Notes under the pieces: model-generated
The model's input: the letters and a program-made list of their open reading frames with translations, nothing else
Told to the model about the DNA's origin: nothing
Database searches by the model: none
Program-made: the position numbers and the translations under genes
Assembly (NCBI RefSeq): GCF_042682745.1
Contig: NZ_JBHUIO010000011.1
Location: 558,001 to 622,000 of the forward strand
Direction of reading: 5' to 3'
Source: Tumebacillus_A lipolyticus
GTDB taxonomy: Bacteria; Bacillota; Bacilli; Tumebacillales; Tumebacillaceae
DNA: 64,000 nt
Part shown: in pieces, positions 36,168-44,356 of the stretch
Layout of the letters: each line of letters starts with the position of its first letter
Position numbering within the stretch: position 1 is the first letter of the stretch

Positions 36168-36748
36168 CAGGGGCATCTCCTCTCACTAAGCCGGATGTAC
36201 AAAAACATCAACAACACCGTGCCGCACACAGCAAATTTGAACGGAGCGATCGGTTGCCCGTCCCTCGCCTGCGGTCATCCTGTCCATCTCCTCGCGCGTT
36301 TCGCACAAAACGTCTGATCGAGAGGAGAAATAAATTAAAATAACTCGGATACGAATCCTCATAATTCACAAATAGAAAATATTTCACATGAGAAAATATT
36401 ACACATCAATTCTACACTTGTCTATATTTTGTGCAATTTTTATTTCAGATCAGAGTTGTTACCTGCCCACTGCGCAGCACATCAGCCCCTTATTACAGGC
36501 GTTTTCACTCGCTGATCGCAAGAGCATCCGTATCATTCGTTACGCATCTGTGTATATCGATCCGCACAGCTCCTCGCAAAAGGAAGAGCCCCTCGCGCTC
36601 TCGCAAGGGGCTCTTGGTGGATAGGGGGGTCAGGTGCTGATCTATCGCCGCTGCCCACTCTCTCGATTCGACGTGTACACCCATGTTGCACGCGATGCGG
36701 GAGGTAGAACAATGGGAGCAGACGAGCGAAGATCATCCCCCCCTCCGC
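36168..36748. other. Gene-free 580-bp stretch with direct repeats
   Basis: No convincing gene. Its AT-rich centre (36320-36440) holds two 16-bp direct repeats, AGAAAATATTTCACAT at 36374 and AGAAAATATTACACAT at 36391, one mismatch, 17 bp apart. A hairpin at 36584-36615 (AAGAGCCCCT / AGGGGCTCTT) probably terminates the GNAT gene on the minus strand or nearby transcription. Confidence 0.5.
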
Positions 36749-37255
36749 TCACACCTCGCGAAGATAAAGCCGCTCACCTGCTCCCGCTCCCAGCAGGGCG
36801 GGCAACTGCGCCACCTGCTGAAAACCCATTCGCTCAAAAAAGGGAGCTGTTCCCTCTGCCGAAAAGAGAAACAGGCGGCGCAGCGCCGCATCGCGCTCCG
36901 CATAGTACGCGCTCATGTCGGACAACAGCGCTCGAAACAGCTCCGAACCCAGCCCTTGCTGTCGGCGCGAGGCGATGATCCGCATGCCCGTCACCTGCGC
37001 CACCCCGAGCCGAATCCCTTCGCGCGGGCCCCATGTGGCAAGGCCGAGCAGAAAACCGCTCTCCTCGATCAACAGCGCGCGATCCACCTGCAGGTGCAAC
37101 AGCGCATAGCGCTCCGCCTCCCCGATGTGCGGGCTCAGATGCTGTAAATAGTCTCGGATCAGAATTGACCTGTCCTGCTCTTCTGCCAATCGAATCGATC
37201 GAACCACGATCAAACTTCCTCCCGTCCCCAAACAGAGTTTCACTACACCGAACAT
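36749..37255 (-). CDS. GNAT-family N-acetyltransferase
   Basis: A 168-residue acetyltransferase with the acetyl-CoA binding region VTGMRIIASRRQQGLGSELFRALL (Q/R-x-x-G-x-G/A motif near 92-105) and a C-terminal FFERMGFQQVAQLPALL. Substrate unknown. The start is uncertain: the first 15 residues could be excluded by a GTG a little downstream. Stand-alone gene next to alaS but with the alaS terminator in between. Confidence 0.78.
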   Translation of the reverse strand: MFGVVKLCLGTGGSLIVVRSIRLAEEQDRSILIRDYLQHLSPHIGEAERYALLHLQVDRALLIEESGFLLGLATWGPREGIRLGVAQVTGMRIIASRRQQGLGSELFRALLSDMSAYYAERDAALRRLFLFSAEGTAPFFERMGFQQVAQLPALLGAGAGERLYLREV

Positions 37256-37314
37256 ATCTCGTCGAGTATAACCGATTCCTCAAAAGGATAACGAGCGGTA
37301 TTTTTGCTCTGCCA

Positions 37315-37346
37315 TAAAAAAACCCTGCCCGAATCTCGGACAGGGT
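37315..37346 (-). terminator. alaS terminator
   Basis: On the minus strand CCCTGTCCGA...TCGGGCAGGG followed by TTTTTTT; a strong intrinsic terminator 17 bp after the alaS stop. Confidence 0.9.
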
Positions 37347-37362
37347 GGTGAACCATCTCGTT

Positions 37363-39984
37363 TTACAGCATCTTCGCGAGGATCGCCGATGCTTGATCGA
37401 GCGCCTCTTGCAACTTCGAAACATCTTTGCCGCCCGCCTGTGCCAGCTCCGGGCGACCGCCGCCGCCACCGCCGGTGATCGCAGCGACCTCTTTGACGAT
37501 CTTGCCCGCCTGAATGCCGCGTGCGTTCAAATCCTTGGTGACCGCGACGACAAACGACACTTTGTCCCCTTGTGCCGCTCCGAGCACGATGACGCCAGAC
37601 TCGATGCGGTTTTTCATGTCGTCGGCAATGTTGCGCAGGCCGTCCATGTCCACACCGTCAAGCTTGACTGCCAAGAACGGCACGCCGGACACTTCGGTCA
37701 GTTGGTTCAACAGGTTGGACACTTCACCTGCTGCCAGCTTGCCCTTCAGGCTTTCGATCTCTTTGCTCAGCTCTTTGATGTTCGCCTGCAGGTTGTCGAT
37801 CCGGCTCGGCAGATCGTTGACGTTGGCGCGGAGCTTGCCAGCCGCCTCTTGGAGCAACCGCTCTTGATCGACGACAAACTCATACGCACCTTTGCCTGTC
37901 ACCGCCTCGACGCGGCGGATGCCCGCCCCGATCGAAGACTCGGAGACCAGTTTGAACAGGCCGATCTCGCCGGTTGAGGCAACGTGACAGCCACCGCACA
38001 GCTCCACCGAGTAATCGCCCGCTTTGACCACGCGGACGATGTCGCCATATTTCTCCCCGAACAGCGCCATCGCACCCAGCTTTTTCGCATCGTCGATCTG
38101 CATTTCGTTGATCTCGACCGCTTCGTTCGCCCAGATCTGCTCGTTGACTTTGCGCTCCACCTCAGCCATCTCCTCCGGCGTCATCCCCGACAAGTGCGAG
38201 AAGTCGAAGCGCAGGCGATCCGGTCCGACCAGCGATCCAGCCTGGGCGACATGCTCGCCGAGCACTTCGCGCAGCGCCTTGTGCAACAGGTGCGTCGCCG
38301 TATGGTTGCGGGTGATGCTCACGCGGCGCTCATAGTCGATCGACGCCTCGACGGTCGAAAGCGCAGCCACCGTTCCGGACATAACTTTCGCTTTGTGCAG
38401 GTTGTATCCGTTCGGCGCTTTCTGCACGTCGGTGACTTGCACGATCGCCGACTCGCCGACGGTGATCAGCCCGATGTCTGCCACCTGACCGCCCGACTCT
38501 GCGTAAAACGGCGTTTGGTCGAGGAACAGCTCGATCTCGTCCCCCTCGTGCGCCTCGGTGACGATGTTGCCCTCTTTGATCAGCGCCAACACCTGTGCAC
38601 CTGCTGCCGTCTCGCGATAGCCGACAAAGTCGGAGCTGATCTTCAGCTCGTCATAGAGGCTGGTCTGCACCGCCATCGATGCCACATCTTTGCGAGCTGC
38701 GCGCGCGCGCTCCCGCTGTTCGTTCAATGCGCTTTCAAAACCTTCGCGGTCGATGCTGATCCCCTGCTCGGCGCAGATATCTTCCGTCAGGTCGATCGGG
38801 AAGCCGTATGTGTCGTACAGGCGGAACGCCTCTTCGCCCGGCAGGACCGACTTGCCTTCCTCCTTCACGCGCTTGAGGACATCGGCGAGCAGATTTTCCC
38901 CATCTGCGAGCGTGACGTGGAAGCGCTCCTCTTCCGCCTTGACGACGCGCTCGATAAACTCGCGCTTCTCCACCACTTCCGGATAGTGATCGCCCATGAT
39001 CTCGCCCACCAGCGAGACGAGGGTGTACATGAACGGCTTTTCGATCCCGAGCACTTTGCCGCAGCGAACCGCGCGGCGCAGCAGGCGGCGGATGACATAG
39101 CCGCGACCTTCGTTGGACGGCAGCGCGCCATCGCCGATGGAGAAGGTCACCGTGCGCAGATGGTCGGCGATCACTTTAAACGCGACGTCCCACTCCGCCT
39201 TTTCCCGATATGGCTTGCCAGCGAGGCGCGCCGTCTCCTGGATGATCGGCTGGAACAGGTCGGTGTCAAAGTTGGTCTCCACCCCTTGCAGGATCAGGCA
39301 GAGGCGCTCAAGGCCGGAGCCGGTATCGATGTTTTTCTTCGGCAGCTCGGTGTAGGAACCGTCTGCGTTGTGGTTGAACTGTGTGAACACGAGGTTCCAA
39401 AACTCAAGGTAGCGCTCGCCATCATGGTTGTCCGGATGGAACACATCATCCTTGCCCATCTCCGGCTTCAGGTCATAGAAGAGCTCAGAGCAGGGGCCGC
39501 ACGGACCTTCGCCGATCTCCCAGAAGTTGTCCTCTTCGGTGCGCGCGATGCGCTCAGCAGGCAGGCCGATCTCATTCGTCCAATAGCCGAACGCTTCGTC
39601 ATCTTTGGTGTGCACCGTCACATAGATGCGGTTTTTGTCAAAGCCGAGCGCCTCTGTAGCAAACTCCCATGCCCAGTGAATCGCCTCTTTTTTGAAATAG
39701 TCGCCGATCGAAAAGTTGCCGAGCATCTCAAACATCGTCTGATGTCTTGCCGTCTTGCCCACATTTTCGATGTCGTTGGTGCGGATGCACTTTTGCGAGT
39801 TGGTCAGGCGCGGATTTTTCGGAATCTCGCTGCCGTCAAAATACTTTTTCAGCGGCGCCATCCCCGCGTTGATCCAGAGCAAAGACGGGTCGTTGTACGG
39901 CACCAGCGAAGCGCTCGGCACGACCTCATGCCCTTTTGATTCAAAGAATTGGAGCCAGCGTTTGCGAATTTCGGACGACTTCAT
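37363..39984 (-). CDS. alaS: Alanine--tRNA ligase
   Basis: An 873-residue class II AlaRS, close to the usual 870-880. The catalytic core (1-450) has motif 1 to 3 and MAPLKKYFDGSEIPKNPR. The editing domain carries HTATHLLHKALREVLG and CGGCHVASTGEIG (zinc-binding HxxxH...CxxxH). A coiled-coil and the C-Ala domain end it, with GGGGGGRPELAQAGG and DVSKLQEAL. Ribosome site TAGGAGGG at 8 nt. Controlled by the alanine T-box at 40048-40322. A 651-residue antisense frame inside it is an artefact of GC-rich codons. Confidence 0.97.
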   Translation of the reverse strand: MKSSEIRKRWLQFFESKGHEVVPSASLVPYNDPSLLWINAGMAPLKKYFDGSEIPKNPRLTNSQKCIRTNDIENVGKTARHQTMFEMLGNFSIGDYFKKEAIHWAWEFATEALGFDKNRIYVTVHTKDDEAFGYWTNEIGLPAERIARTEEDNFWEIGEGPCGPCSELFYDLKPEMGKDDVFHPDNHDGERYLEFWNLVFTQFNHNADGSYTELPKKNIDTGSGLERLCLILQGVETNFDTDLFQPIIQETARLAGKPYREKAEWDVAFKVIADHLRTVTFSIGDGALPSNEGRGYVIRRLLRRAVRCGKVLGIEKPFMYTLVSLVGEIMGDHYPEVVEKREFIERVVKAEEERFHVTLADGENLLADVLKRVKEEGKSVLPGEEAFRLYDTYGFPIDLTEDICAEQGISIDREGFESALNEQRERARAARKDVASMAVQTSLYDELKISSDFVGYRETAAGAQVLALIKEGNIVTEAHEGDEIELFLDQTPFYAESGGQVADIGLITVGESAIVQVTDVQKAPNGYNLHKAKVMSGTVAALSTVEASIDYERRVSITRNHTATHLLHKALREVLGEHVAQAGSLVGPDRLRFDFSHLSGMTPEEMAEVERKVNEQIWANEAVEINEMQIDDAKKLGAMALFGEKYGDIVRVVKAGDYSVELCGGCHVASTGEIGLFKLVSESSIGAGIRRVEAVTGKGAYEFVVDQERLLQEAAGKLRANVNDLPSRIDNLQANIKELSKEIESLKGKLAAGEVSNLLNQLTEVSGVPFLAVKLDGVDMDGLRNIADDMKNRIESGVIVLGAAQGDKVSFVVAVTKDLNARGIQAGKIVKEVAAITGGGGGGRPELAQAGGKDVSKLQEALDQASAILAKML

Positions 39985-40047
39985 TCTGATTTCCCTCCTA
40001 AGTTGGTGACAGACAGAGTGTTGTTGACAGACAGAGTAAAGAGCAAT

Positions 40048-40316
40048 AAAAAAAGCCTTTCATCCCCAAAACAGGGACGAAAGGCGTTGTGCACTCTCGC
40101 GGTACCACCCTGATTACCGATCGCAACAGCATGATCGGTCACCTCAGATGTGCGCTAACGGACACAAGCCGGCAGGTTTTGCCTGCGCTCAGAAAGCAGC
40201 GTTCGGGCACTCCTCACTGAAGAATCCTCGCAGCCCATGGGATTCTCTCTCTGCCAGCGGAACTTGCCGTACTTTTCTTTCCTCTTCGCGTTGATTGCTT
40301 TTTTGCTTCGGTCTCT
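40048..40316 (-). promoter_or_regulatory. T-box leader of alaS (tRNA-Ala)
   Basis: On the minus strand: GAAC-GCT-GCTTTCTGAGC puts an alanine codon GCT (40200-40198) in the specifier position. The T-box AGGGTGGTACCGCG lies at 40111-40098; its U after UGG fits the A discriminator of tRNA-Ala. The terminator GCCTTTCGTCCC...GGGGATGAAAGGC plus TTTTTTT is at 40087-40048. Uncharged tRNA-Ala is expected to allow read-through into alaS. Confidence 0.92.
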
Positions 40317-40345
40317 ATTATAGAAGCAGGAAGCCATTTCGTAAA
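40317..40345 (-). promoter_or_regulatory. alaS promoter
   Basis: Minus strand TTTACG (40345-40340), 17-bp spacer, TATAAT (40322-40317), directly before the T-box leader. Confidence 0.75.
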
Positions 40346-40431
40346 GAGCGACCGTTTGACCGTTTATGTTCATCTTTCCCAATCGGGGAAAATTACATGC
40401 CTCCTAGTCAAATTTTCCCCCTTTTGAAACA

Positions 40432-40460
40432 TTTACAACACAACATACGTCCTATATAAT
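40432..40460 (+). promoter_or_regulatory. Strong promoter with no gene directly after it
   Basis: TTTACA (40432-40437), 17-bp spacer, perfect TATAAT (40455-40460). The next frame, the repeat-peptide gene, starts 350 bp later and has its own promoter, so this one may drive a non-coding RNA or a long leader. Confidence 0.6.
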
Positions 40461-40690
40461 GTGGGCATATTGCACCATGATAGTTTTTTCAGAATATTAT
40501 ATGATATAAACACCAACAAGAATAAGTAACATTTTTATCTATCAATTTCTTTCTTACCGATCCGATGTTCGGGGAAGGAACCGTTGCAGGACAAGCGGTT
40601 GACGAAAAGAGGTGGGGACTCGCTGGCTCTATTTTCGTTATAGAATTCAGACACTTTTAAAGTAAACTAGCTTCCCTTTTAGTTCTTAGC
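40461..40690 (+). ncRNA. Candidate structured non-coding RNA or leader
   Basis: A 230-nt region after the promoter at 40432. No frame has a ribosome site. It contains AACCG...CGGTT (40579-40600) directly followed by ACGAAAAGAG...CTCTATTTTCGT (40602-40638), two adjacent stems. No recognised riboswitch core was found. It could be an independent small RNA or a leader of the VIIRGD peptide gene. Confidence 0.35.
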
Positions 40691-40691
40691 C

Positions 40692-40720
40692 TTGTCACCG
40701 CTTGTGAATTATGATATATT
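40692..40720 (+). promoter_or_regulatory. Promoter of the VIIRGD repeat-peptide gene
   Basis: TTGTCA (40692-40697), 17-bp spacer, TATATT (40715-40720), about 95 bp ahead of the ATG. Confidence 0.7.
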
Positions 40721-40813
40721 CTTGTTGATGACAGTGTTATTTTTCTATTTCAATGATTTGAAGTAGTGATTAACTACGTCTCTTGTCCTAGGACAACAAG
40801 GAGGAATTCAACC

Positions 40814-41026
40814 ATGAAGAAAACGCTCGCAATCCTCAGCTTGGCTATCGCTTTGGCAGCGATCGCGACTCCCTATGTCATCATCCGCGGTGACAGCATG
40901 GTCGCAGCGAAACATGTCATCATCCGTGGTGACAGCATTCAAAATGAAGTGATCATCCGTGGTGATGATCTGGTAGCAGCGGTCGCACCGAGAGTGATCA
41001 TCCGCGGTGACGCTGCAAGCGCCTAA
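40814..41026 (+). CDS. Secreted pre-peptide with four VIIRGD repeats
   Basis: A 70-residue pre-peptide with a strong ribosome site (AAGGAGG at 8-9 nt), its own promoter and a strong terminator. Residues 1-19 form a Sec-type signal (MKKTLAILSLAIALAAIAT). The rest carries four copies of VIIRGD at residues 22-27, 35-40, 46-51 and 61-66, separated by 6-9 variable residues. The DNA copies differ only at silent third positions (GTC/GTG, CGC/CGT, GAC/GAT), so the peptide itself is under selection. This is the layout of a multi-copy exported signalling peptide (Phr-like or alpha-factor-like); no receptor gene is visible in the window. RGD is also a known cell-attachment tripeptide, which may be coincidence. 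Confidence 0.8.
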   Translation: MKKTLAILSLAIALAAIATPYVIIRGDSMVAAKHVIIRGDSIQNEVIIRGDDLVAAVAPRVIIRGDAASA

Positions 41027-41040
41027 CCCCACTTTTAAAC

Positions 41041-41073
41041 AAAAACCATCTGACACCTGTCAGATGGTTTTTT
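41041..41073. terminator. Terminator of the repeat-peptide gene
   Basis: AAAAACCATCTGACA / TGTCAGATGGTTTTT, perfect 15-bp arms with a 2-nt loop and a T-run; works in both directions. Confidence 0.9.
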
Positions 41074-41085
41074 CGCGTCCTGTCC

Positions 41086-41109
41086 GCATCGCTGCATCGC
41101 TGCATCGCT
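41086..41109. repeat. Three tandem copies of GCATCGCT
   Basis: Three perfect 8-bp copies between the terminator of the peptide gene and the ndoA terminator. No coding role. Confidence 0.8.
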
Positions 41110-41123
41110 GACGCTTGAAAAGC

Positions 41124-41173
41124 AAAAAAGAGCCGGTCCGGTCACATCTGTGCACCCAGGATCAGCTCTTTTA
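41124..41173 (-). terminator. ndoA terminator
   Basis: Minus strand AAAAGAGC...GCTCTTTTTT with an inner CCGG-rich stem, directly at the ndoA stop. Confidence 0.7.
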
Positions 41174-41174
41174 C

Positions 41175-41525
41175 TTAAAACTCAATGAGCCCCAAAGAGA
41201 TCATGAGAGACTCGTTCACTCTTGCCATCAGCTCATCATCAAGATGAGTGATCTTATCGGTCAACCGCTGTTTATCGATCGTGCGGACCTGTTCCAACAA
41301 AATGACGGAGTCGCGATCCAAACCGTAAGTTTTGGCGTCTATTTCCACATGGGTAGGCAGCTTCGCCTTCTCGATCTGCGCGGTAATCGCAGCGACAATC
41401 ACCGTGGGGCTAAATCGATTGCCGATGTCGTTCTGTATGATGAGGACTGGTCGAAACCCGCCCTGCTCCGATCCTACGACGGGCGATAAATCAGCAAAAT
41501 AGATGTCGCCGCGCTTCACATTCAC
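41175..41525 (-). CDS. ndoA: Endoribonuclease toxin NdoA (EndoA/MazF)
   Basis: A 116-residue MazF/PemK-type toxin that cleaves mRNA at short U-rich sites. Start VKRGDIYFADLSPVVGSEQGG with the active-site Arg in GGFRPVLIIQND, then TVIVAAITAQ and LPTHVEID, all as in Bacillus EndoA. It uses a GTG start at 41525, 3 bp after the antitoxin stop. The order alr-ndoAI-ndoA is the conserved Bacillales arrangement. Free toxin is kept inactive by NdoAI. Confidence 0.95.
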   Translation of the reverse strand: MNVKRGDIYFADLSPVVGSEQGGFRPVLIIQNDIGNRFSPTVIVAAITAQIEKAKLPTHVEIDAKTYGLDRDSVILLEQVRTIDKQRLTDKITHLDDELMARVNESLMISLGLIEF

Positions 41526-41528
41526 CGA

Positions 41529-41801
41529 CTACACCCCGCTAACTAAACGGTCTAGAGTTGTCTCCGCCTCTTCCTCCGCCAAAAACGCTTCTGATGCGAT
41601 GTTAAGGTTAATCTTCGCCATCTCCAGATAACCTTTTTGCAAAGACTCCCGAATATAGCGCTTCTTTCTCTCTTGCAGGTACAAATTCATAGCTTCGCGA
41701 ATGAACTCGCTGCGGTTCAGGTTCTCCTTCTCCACAATGCCGTCCACTTCCTGCAACAGATGATTTGGTACACTAACCATAATGCGTTTGGTGTTGGACA
41801 A
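41529..41801 (-). CDS. ndoAI: Antitoxin NdoAI (EndoAI)
   Basis: A 90-residue ribbon-helix-helix antitoxin: KRIMVSVPNHLLQEVDGIVE forms the DNA-binding ribbon and first helix, NRSEFIREAMNLYLQERKKR the second, and the tail MAKINLNIASEAFLAEEEAE binds the toxin. A TTG start at 41801 is preferred: GGAGGTG sits 9 nt upstream, and starting there gives the family's usual length; upstream extension lacks family similarity. Co-transcribed with ndoA (3-bp gap). Confidence 0.92.
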   Translation of the reverse strand: MSNTKRIMVSVPNHLLQEVDGIVEKENLNRSEFIREAMNLYLQERKKRYIRESLQKGYLEMAKINLNIASEAFLAEEEAETTLDRLVSGV

Positions 41802-41929
41802 AACGCGGCACCTCCAAGCAACAATACAGTCCCTTTTCTCAAGACACCCACCACGTATTATACCCATCTTAGCCTCAGTATGTCAAAGCTGATCAGGTTT
41901 CATACCAGTATTGACCAGAGGTGGCAACA

Positions 41930-43081
41930 TCACATCGTGCGGATCTGGATCGTCTTGCCGCGCTGTTGATAGAGCCGCGGAACCCTGCGCCCCAGCGCAC
42001 AGCAGACCTCATAGGAGATCGTGCCGATCTTCTCCGCCACCTCATCGAGCGAGATCTCATCATCGCCCTGCTTGCCGTACAGCACAACCTCATCGCCAGA
42101 CGCAACCCCCTCGACACCTGTCACGTCGAGCATCAGCTGATCCATGCAAACCCGTCCGATCACCGGGACGCGCACCCCGCGCACCAGCGCTTCCCCTCTG
42201 TTCGACAGGAGGCGAGAGTAGCCATCCGCGTAGCCGACCGGCACGGTGGCGATCAGGGAAGGCACTTTCGTTTCAAACGTAGCGCCATAAGAGATCTTGG
42301 TGCCCGCTGGCACCTCTTTCAACTGTACCACCTGCGACACAAAGCGCAGGACGTGCTTCAGCTCCACCCCTTTGGGAATCTCCTGTGACGGGTAGTAGCC
42401 GTACAGGGAGAGACCGAGGCGGACCAGGTTGCCCGGCGCATCGCCATACTGCAAAATGCCCGCACTATTTGATATATGCCGATACGGGATATTCAGACCC
42501 GCTTGCTGCAAACGTTGCTGAAGCTCTGCAAAGCGATCGATCTGCTCTTCCGCATAGGGGGAGTCCAATTCATCCGATGTAGCGAAGTGAGTGTACACCC
42601 CTTCGAGCAAGATGCCAGGCATGTCCATCGCCCGCTGTGCAAAATCTACCGCTTCGTCAAGGTCGGTAAGCCCGAGACGCCCCATGCCCGTGTCGACCTT
42701 CAGATGAACCTTGGCCCGCCGTCCTCTTCTGAGCGCCGCCTCGTTGAGCGCGCTGAGCAGCTCGGAGGTGAAGACCGTCTGGGTCAACCCGTAGGCGACG
42801 ACCGCATCGGCGCAGTCGTTCGGTGTGTAGCCCAAGATCAGGATCGGTGCTGTGATGCCCGCTTCACGAAGTTCGATTCCTTCGTCGGCCGCCGCTACTC
42901 CTAGGTATTCGACTCCATGTTGCAATGCGATCTCCGCCACCTGCAACGCGCCGTGTCCATAGCCATTCGCCTTGACCACCGCCATCATCTTGGTTCCTGC
43001 GGGGAGGATCTCTTTGATCGCCCGCGCGTTGTCCGCAATCGCGTCCAGGTCAATTTCCGCCCATGTCGGCCGTACAAACAT
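41930..43081 (-). CDS. alr: Alanine racemase
   Basis: A 383-residue PLP enzyme that makes D-alanine for peptidoglycan. The co-factor lysine is in MMAVVKANGYGHGALQ (near residue 38). The N-terminal TIM barrel is followed by a beta domain with the catalytic Tyr in ISYGATFETK and the CMDQLMLDVT motif. Start at 43081 chosen (GGAG just upstream); a GTG at 43090 is possible. Upstream of ndoAI by about 130 bp in the order seen in Bacillus. Confidence 0.96.
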   Translation of the reverse strand: MFVRPTWAEIDLDAIADNARAIKEILPAGTKMMAVVKANGYGHGALQVAEIALQHGVEYLGVAAADEGIELREAGITAPILILGYTPNDCADAVVAYGLTQTVFTSELLSALNEAALRRGRRAKVHLKVDTGMGRLGLTDLDEAVDFAQRAMDMPGILLEGVYTHFATSDELDSPYAEEQIDRFAELQQRLQQAGLNIPYRHISNSAGILQYGDAPGNLVRLGLSLYGYYPSQEIPKGVELKHVLRFVSQVVQLKEVPAGTKISYGATFETKVPSLIATVPVGYADGYSRLLSNRGEALVRGVRVPVIGRVCMDQLMLDVTGVEGVASGDEVVLYGKQGDDEISLDEVAEKIGTISYEVCCALGRRVPRLYQQRGKTIQIRTM

Positions 43082-43176
43082 CTGCTCCACTCGTGATTCA
43101 CCGTCCTACTTGGATCTGTTACTCTGTTTGATGTTATCTGTAAGTTTTCGACAGTTTGTTGTGGATACCTGCTGCA

Positions 43177-43212
43177 AAAATGGGGTGCCGTGTAGGAGCG
43201 ACACCCCATTTT
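43177..43212. terminator. Terminator between the LolA-like lipoprotein gene and alr
   Basis: Stem AAAATGGGGTG / CACCCCATTTT with inner CG pair; just after the lipoprotein stop. Confidence 0.75.
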
Positions 43213-43227
43213 GTTCGTATGCTGCGT

Positions 43228-44235
43228 TTATTTTCCTACCGTACCGATCATCGATTGGGCGACGCGCACCATCTCGGCAACCGGAAGCTTGCCGGTCAAA
43301 GAAAATTCAACATTGTTGTGAAACCAGTGCATCGAACGCGTCTGGCCCCCCTCTACTTCGGAAAGCACAGCGGTGGTTCCCCAGAGGTCGACGATCTCTC
43401 CATCGCGCAGCACCGAGTCTTGCGCCGCCGGGCGCTGTTCGATGATCGTGAACGGATCGTTGCCAGCGAAGCGCAGCATCACGCTGTTTTGCGTCTCTTG
43501 CGTCTCCAGCATCTTCACGCCTTCCGGAAGATAGCGCGGCTCGATGATGCCAAAATCTTTTGCGCCTGCCATGACCGGCTTCGCATCGGCCGGTGCGAGC
43601 GCCATCGCCGCATCGGCAGTAAAGTTTTCTTTCTTCAAGTTTACCCCAGTGGTGAACGAATCAAAATCGACGGAGAGCACCGATTTATCGTTTTTGTCGA
43701 AGAGGGCGACTTGCATCGGATACAAGTTCTTTTCGTTCAGGATCACCTGCTGCGTTGCGACGAGCGGATTTTCCGGCTCCATCTTCATCCTGAACGACAT
43801 CTTCCCTTCTGCCGCATCATAGGTGAGCGATTTGCTCTTCAAGATGCGGTCGATCGCCGCATGATAAAGGTAGATATGGCCCTGGTTTTCCGCCCAGTCC
43901 CCTTTAAAGCGAAAGCTTTTTTTCAGCTGTGGCGATACGACAAAAATGCCGTCATCATTTTTGACGATCACCTGGGTGATGTCTTTCGGGTCGTTGCCCA
44001 GCGCGATGCGGTAATAGTTCGGTGCCATATACCAAGTTTCGATATAGTACTTCTGCTGGCTGTTATGCGCCGAGACGGTCATCGTCGCTTTCGACTCATA
44101 GCTTTTCAAACTTTCTTTAAAACTTGTCAGATCTTTCATCACCGTCTCTTGATCCTTCTTCCCGCAACCGACCAGAGCGAGACTGAGTACCAGCACGGTG
44201 ACGAGAACGAGATACACAGAATTCTTGATCCTCAA
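43228..44235 (-). CDS. ydcC: LolA-like/DUF4367 lipoprotein (YdcC-like)
   Basis: A 335-residue exported lipoprotein. The signal ends in LSLALVGCGKK (lipid-anchored Cys near residue 24). A LolA/LppX-like half-barrel region occupies about 40-230. The end carries the DUF4367-type segment YLPEGVKMLETQETQNSVML...FTIIEQRP. It holds the place of ydcC between acpS and alr in Bacillus subtilis, where the homologue is expressed in sporulation; its lipid or wall-related role is not proven. Confidence 0.88.
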   Translation of the reverse strand: MRIKNSVYLVLVTVLVLSLALVGCGKKDQETVMKDLTSFKESLKSYESKATMTVSAHNSQQKYYIETWYMAPNYYRIALGNDPKDITQVIVKNDDGIFVVSPQLKKSFRFKGDWAENQGHIYLYHAAIDRILKSKSLTYDAAEGKMSFRMKMEPENPLVATQQVILNEKNLYPMQVALFDKNDKSVLSVDFDSFTTGVNLKKENFTADAAMALAPADAKPVMAGAKDFGIIEPRYLPEGVKMLETQETQNSVMLRFAGNDPFTIIEQRPAAQDSVLRDGEIVDLWGTTAVLSEVEGGQTRSMHWFHNNVEFSLTGKLPVAEMVRVAQSMIGTVGK

Positions 44236-44356
44236 TTCTCTCTCCCCCTTACCATTTTCGACAGGAGGATATTTCCTGTCGCAATTCCCCGGGAAATATC
44301 ATGAGGGAGCGATGCTCCCTCCGCACTGGTACATGTCTATTCTCGTCCGACTGGCT

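Noticed and set aside
36197..36319. 40-codon frame MYKNINNTVPHTANLNG..., RiPP-like at first sight
   Set aside because: No ribosome site, no hydrophobic or modification context; it lies just upstream of an MFS gene on the other strand.
37984..39939. 651-codon open frame antisense to alaS
   Set aside because: Pure shadow of the alaS reading frame; no motif, no ribosome site.
40155..40382. 75-codon frame across the alaS leader
   Set aside because: Spans the promoter and T-box of alaS; the conserved RNA structure explains the sequence better than a protein.
41086..41109. GCATCGCT repeat as a CRISPR-like or origin element
   Set aside because: Only three 8-bp copies with no spacers; simple slippage is enough to explain it.
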